Positions 4,973-5,409 of a stretch of 5,409 nucleotides of DNA are shown here, piece after piece. Numbering within the stretch: the stretch's first letter is position 1; the number at the start of each line of letters is the position of its first letter. The notes beneath the pieces are model-generated. The model searched no databases, was not told where the DNA came from, and worked only from the letters and a program-made list of their open reading frames with translations. Made by a program: the position numbers and the translations under genes. Source of the DNA: Desulfovibrio sp. (lineage in GTDB: Bacteria; Desulfobacterota; Desulfovibrionia; Desulfovibrionales; Desulfovibrionaceae); the NCBI GenBank assembly GCA_031281815.1, contig JAITEY010000178.1, positions 1 through 5,409 of the forward strand, written 5' to 3'.

Positions 4973-5409
4973 CAGATTGCCCGTTTTCGTTCCGTCAGGG
5001 CGCGTTTCAGAAAATCAACCAGCCTGGACGCGGCGAAGCATATCCCGAAATAGACCAGGCCGGCAAAAAGAATCATGGCCGGCTCATAGCCGTTGGTCTT
5101 GCCGATGGTCACTGCCGTGCGGAAAAAATCCCCAAGGCCCAGGATATAGACCAGGGCGGTATCCTGAAAAAGGATGATGCCCTGGGTCAACAGAAGGGGA
5201 GTCATGGCGCGGAAGGCCTGGGGGAGCAGCACCAGGCGCAGGGCTTGGGGCATGGTCATGCCCAGGGCCAGGGCGGCCTGGGTCTGGCCCCTGGAGATGC
5301 TGCCGAGTCCGGCCCGGATGATTTCGGCATAATAGGCGGACTCAAACATGGTAAACGCGGTTATGGCCGAAATCAGGCGCACGTCGGTCAGGGGCGAAAG
5401 ATTGAAAAA
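4972..5409 (-). CDS. gltK: Glutamate/aspartate ABC importer, permease subunit (5' end outside window)
   Basis: C-terminal 145 residues of an inner-membrane permease that forms part of the transport channel with a sister permease and docks on the GltL ATPase. The frame is open to the window edge (first visible residues FFNLSPLTDVRLISA), so the start lies beyond 5409. E. coli GltK is about 224 residues, so roughly 80 are missing. The EAA coupling loop is visible as AALALGMTMPQALRLVLLPQ, followed by hydrophobic segments around MTPLLLTQGIILF and MILFAGLVYFGICFAA and a basic tail ending KRALTERKRAI. RLISA, SAYYAEIIRAG, SISRGQ and LLLTQGIILFQDTALVY closely follow E. coli GltK. It overlaps gltL by one base. 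A GTG at 5382 in the same frame is not the start, because family-like sequence continues upstream of it. Confidence 0.9.
   Translation of the reverse strand, partial: FFNLSPLTDVRLISAITAFTMFESAYYAEIIRAGLGSISRGQTQAALALGMTMPQALRLVLLPQAFRAMTPLLLTQGIILFQDTALVYILGLGDFFRTAVTIGKTNGYEPAMILFAGLVYFGICFAASRLVDFLKRALTERKRAI

Noticed and set aside
4250..5053. Two long plus-strand open frames opposite gltL
   Set aside because: They mirror an unambiguous ABC ATPase in antisense, show no recognisable motif and run out past the gltL boundary into gltK.

Overview
The window carries part of a bacterial chromosome or large replicon with every convincing gene on the minus strand. It suggests an anaerobic, fairly GC-rich proteobacterium. 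The evidence is a clostridial/Desulfovibrio-type two-cluster Fe-S protein, a large soluble PAS hybrid kinase, and a proteobacterial GltK/GltL glutamate-aspartate importer. A Desulfovibrionaceae-like sulfate reducer or relative is my best guess, but this rests on protein style alone and is not proven.

Reading in the direction of transcription (from high to low coordinates): the C-terminal two thirds of a GltK-like permease (4972-5409, entering from outside the window) overlaps by one base the complete GltL-like ATPase (4247-4972). A GC-rich hairpin follows four bases after the gltL stop. A 260-base AT-rich gap (3987-4246) then holds a short degenerate copy of the gltL 3' end, candidate promoter boxes and several inverted repeats. 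Next comes a 986-residue cytoplasmic hybrid histidine kinase (1026-3986; three PAS units, HisKA, HATPase, receiver, HPt, helical tail). After only 47 bases and a strong ribosome binding site comes a 254-residue 4Fe-4S protein (214-978). A 170-base spacer (44-213) leads to the likely start of another gene (43 down to 1), whose ribosome binding site lies in a hairpin.

The importer genes act together in uptake of glutamate/aspartate or a similar polar amino acid. The kinase and Fe-S protein look like a separate two-gene transcription unit. The kinase has a complete internal phosphorelay (His, Asp, His) but no DNA-binding output, and no partner response regulator is visible. The Fe-S protein belongs to a family that, from memory, often sits beside hybrid cluster protein (hcp) genes in anaerobes, which hints at a redox or nitrosative-stress theme. 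That link is inference.

The points most worth a second look are the gltL 3'-end duplication in the intergenic gap, the steep GC gradient inside the kinase gene together with a tandemly duplicated FPGWEK-type PAS unit at its N-terminus, the kinase/Fe-S pairing, and the hairpin that buries the ribosome binding site of the last, truncated gene. No tRNA, rRNA, CRISPR array or insertion sequence was seen.
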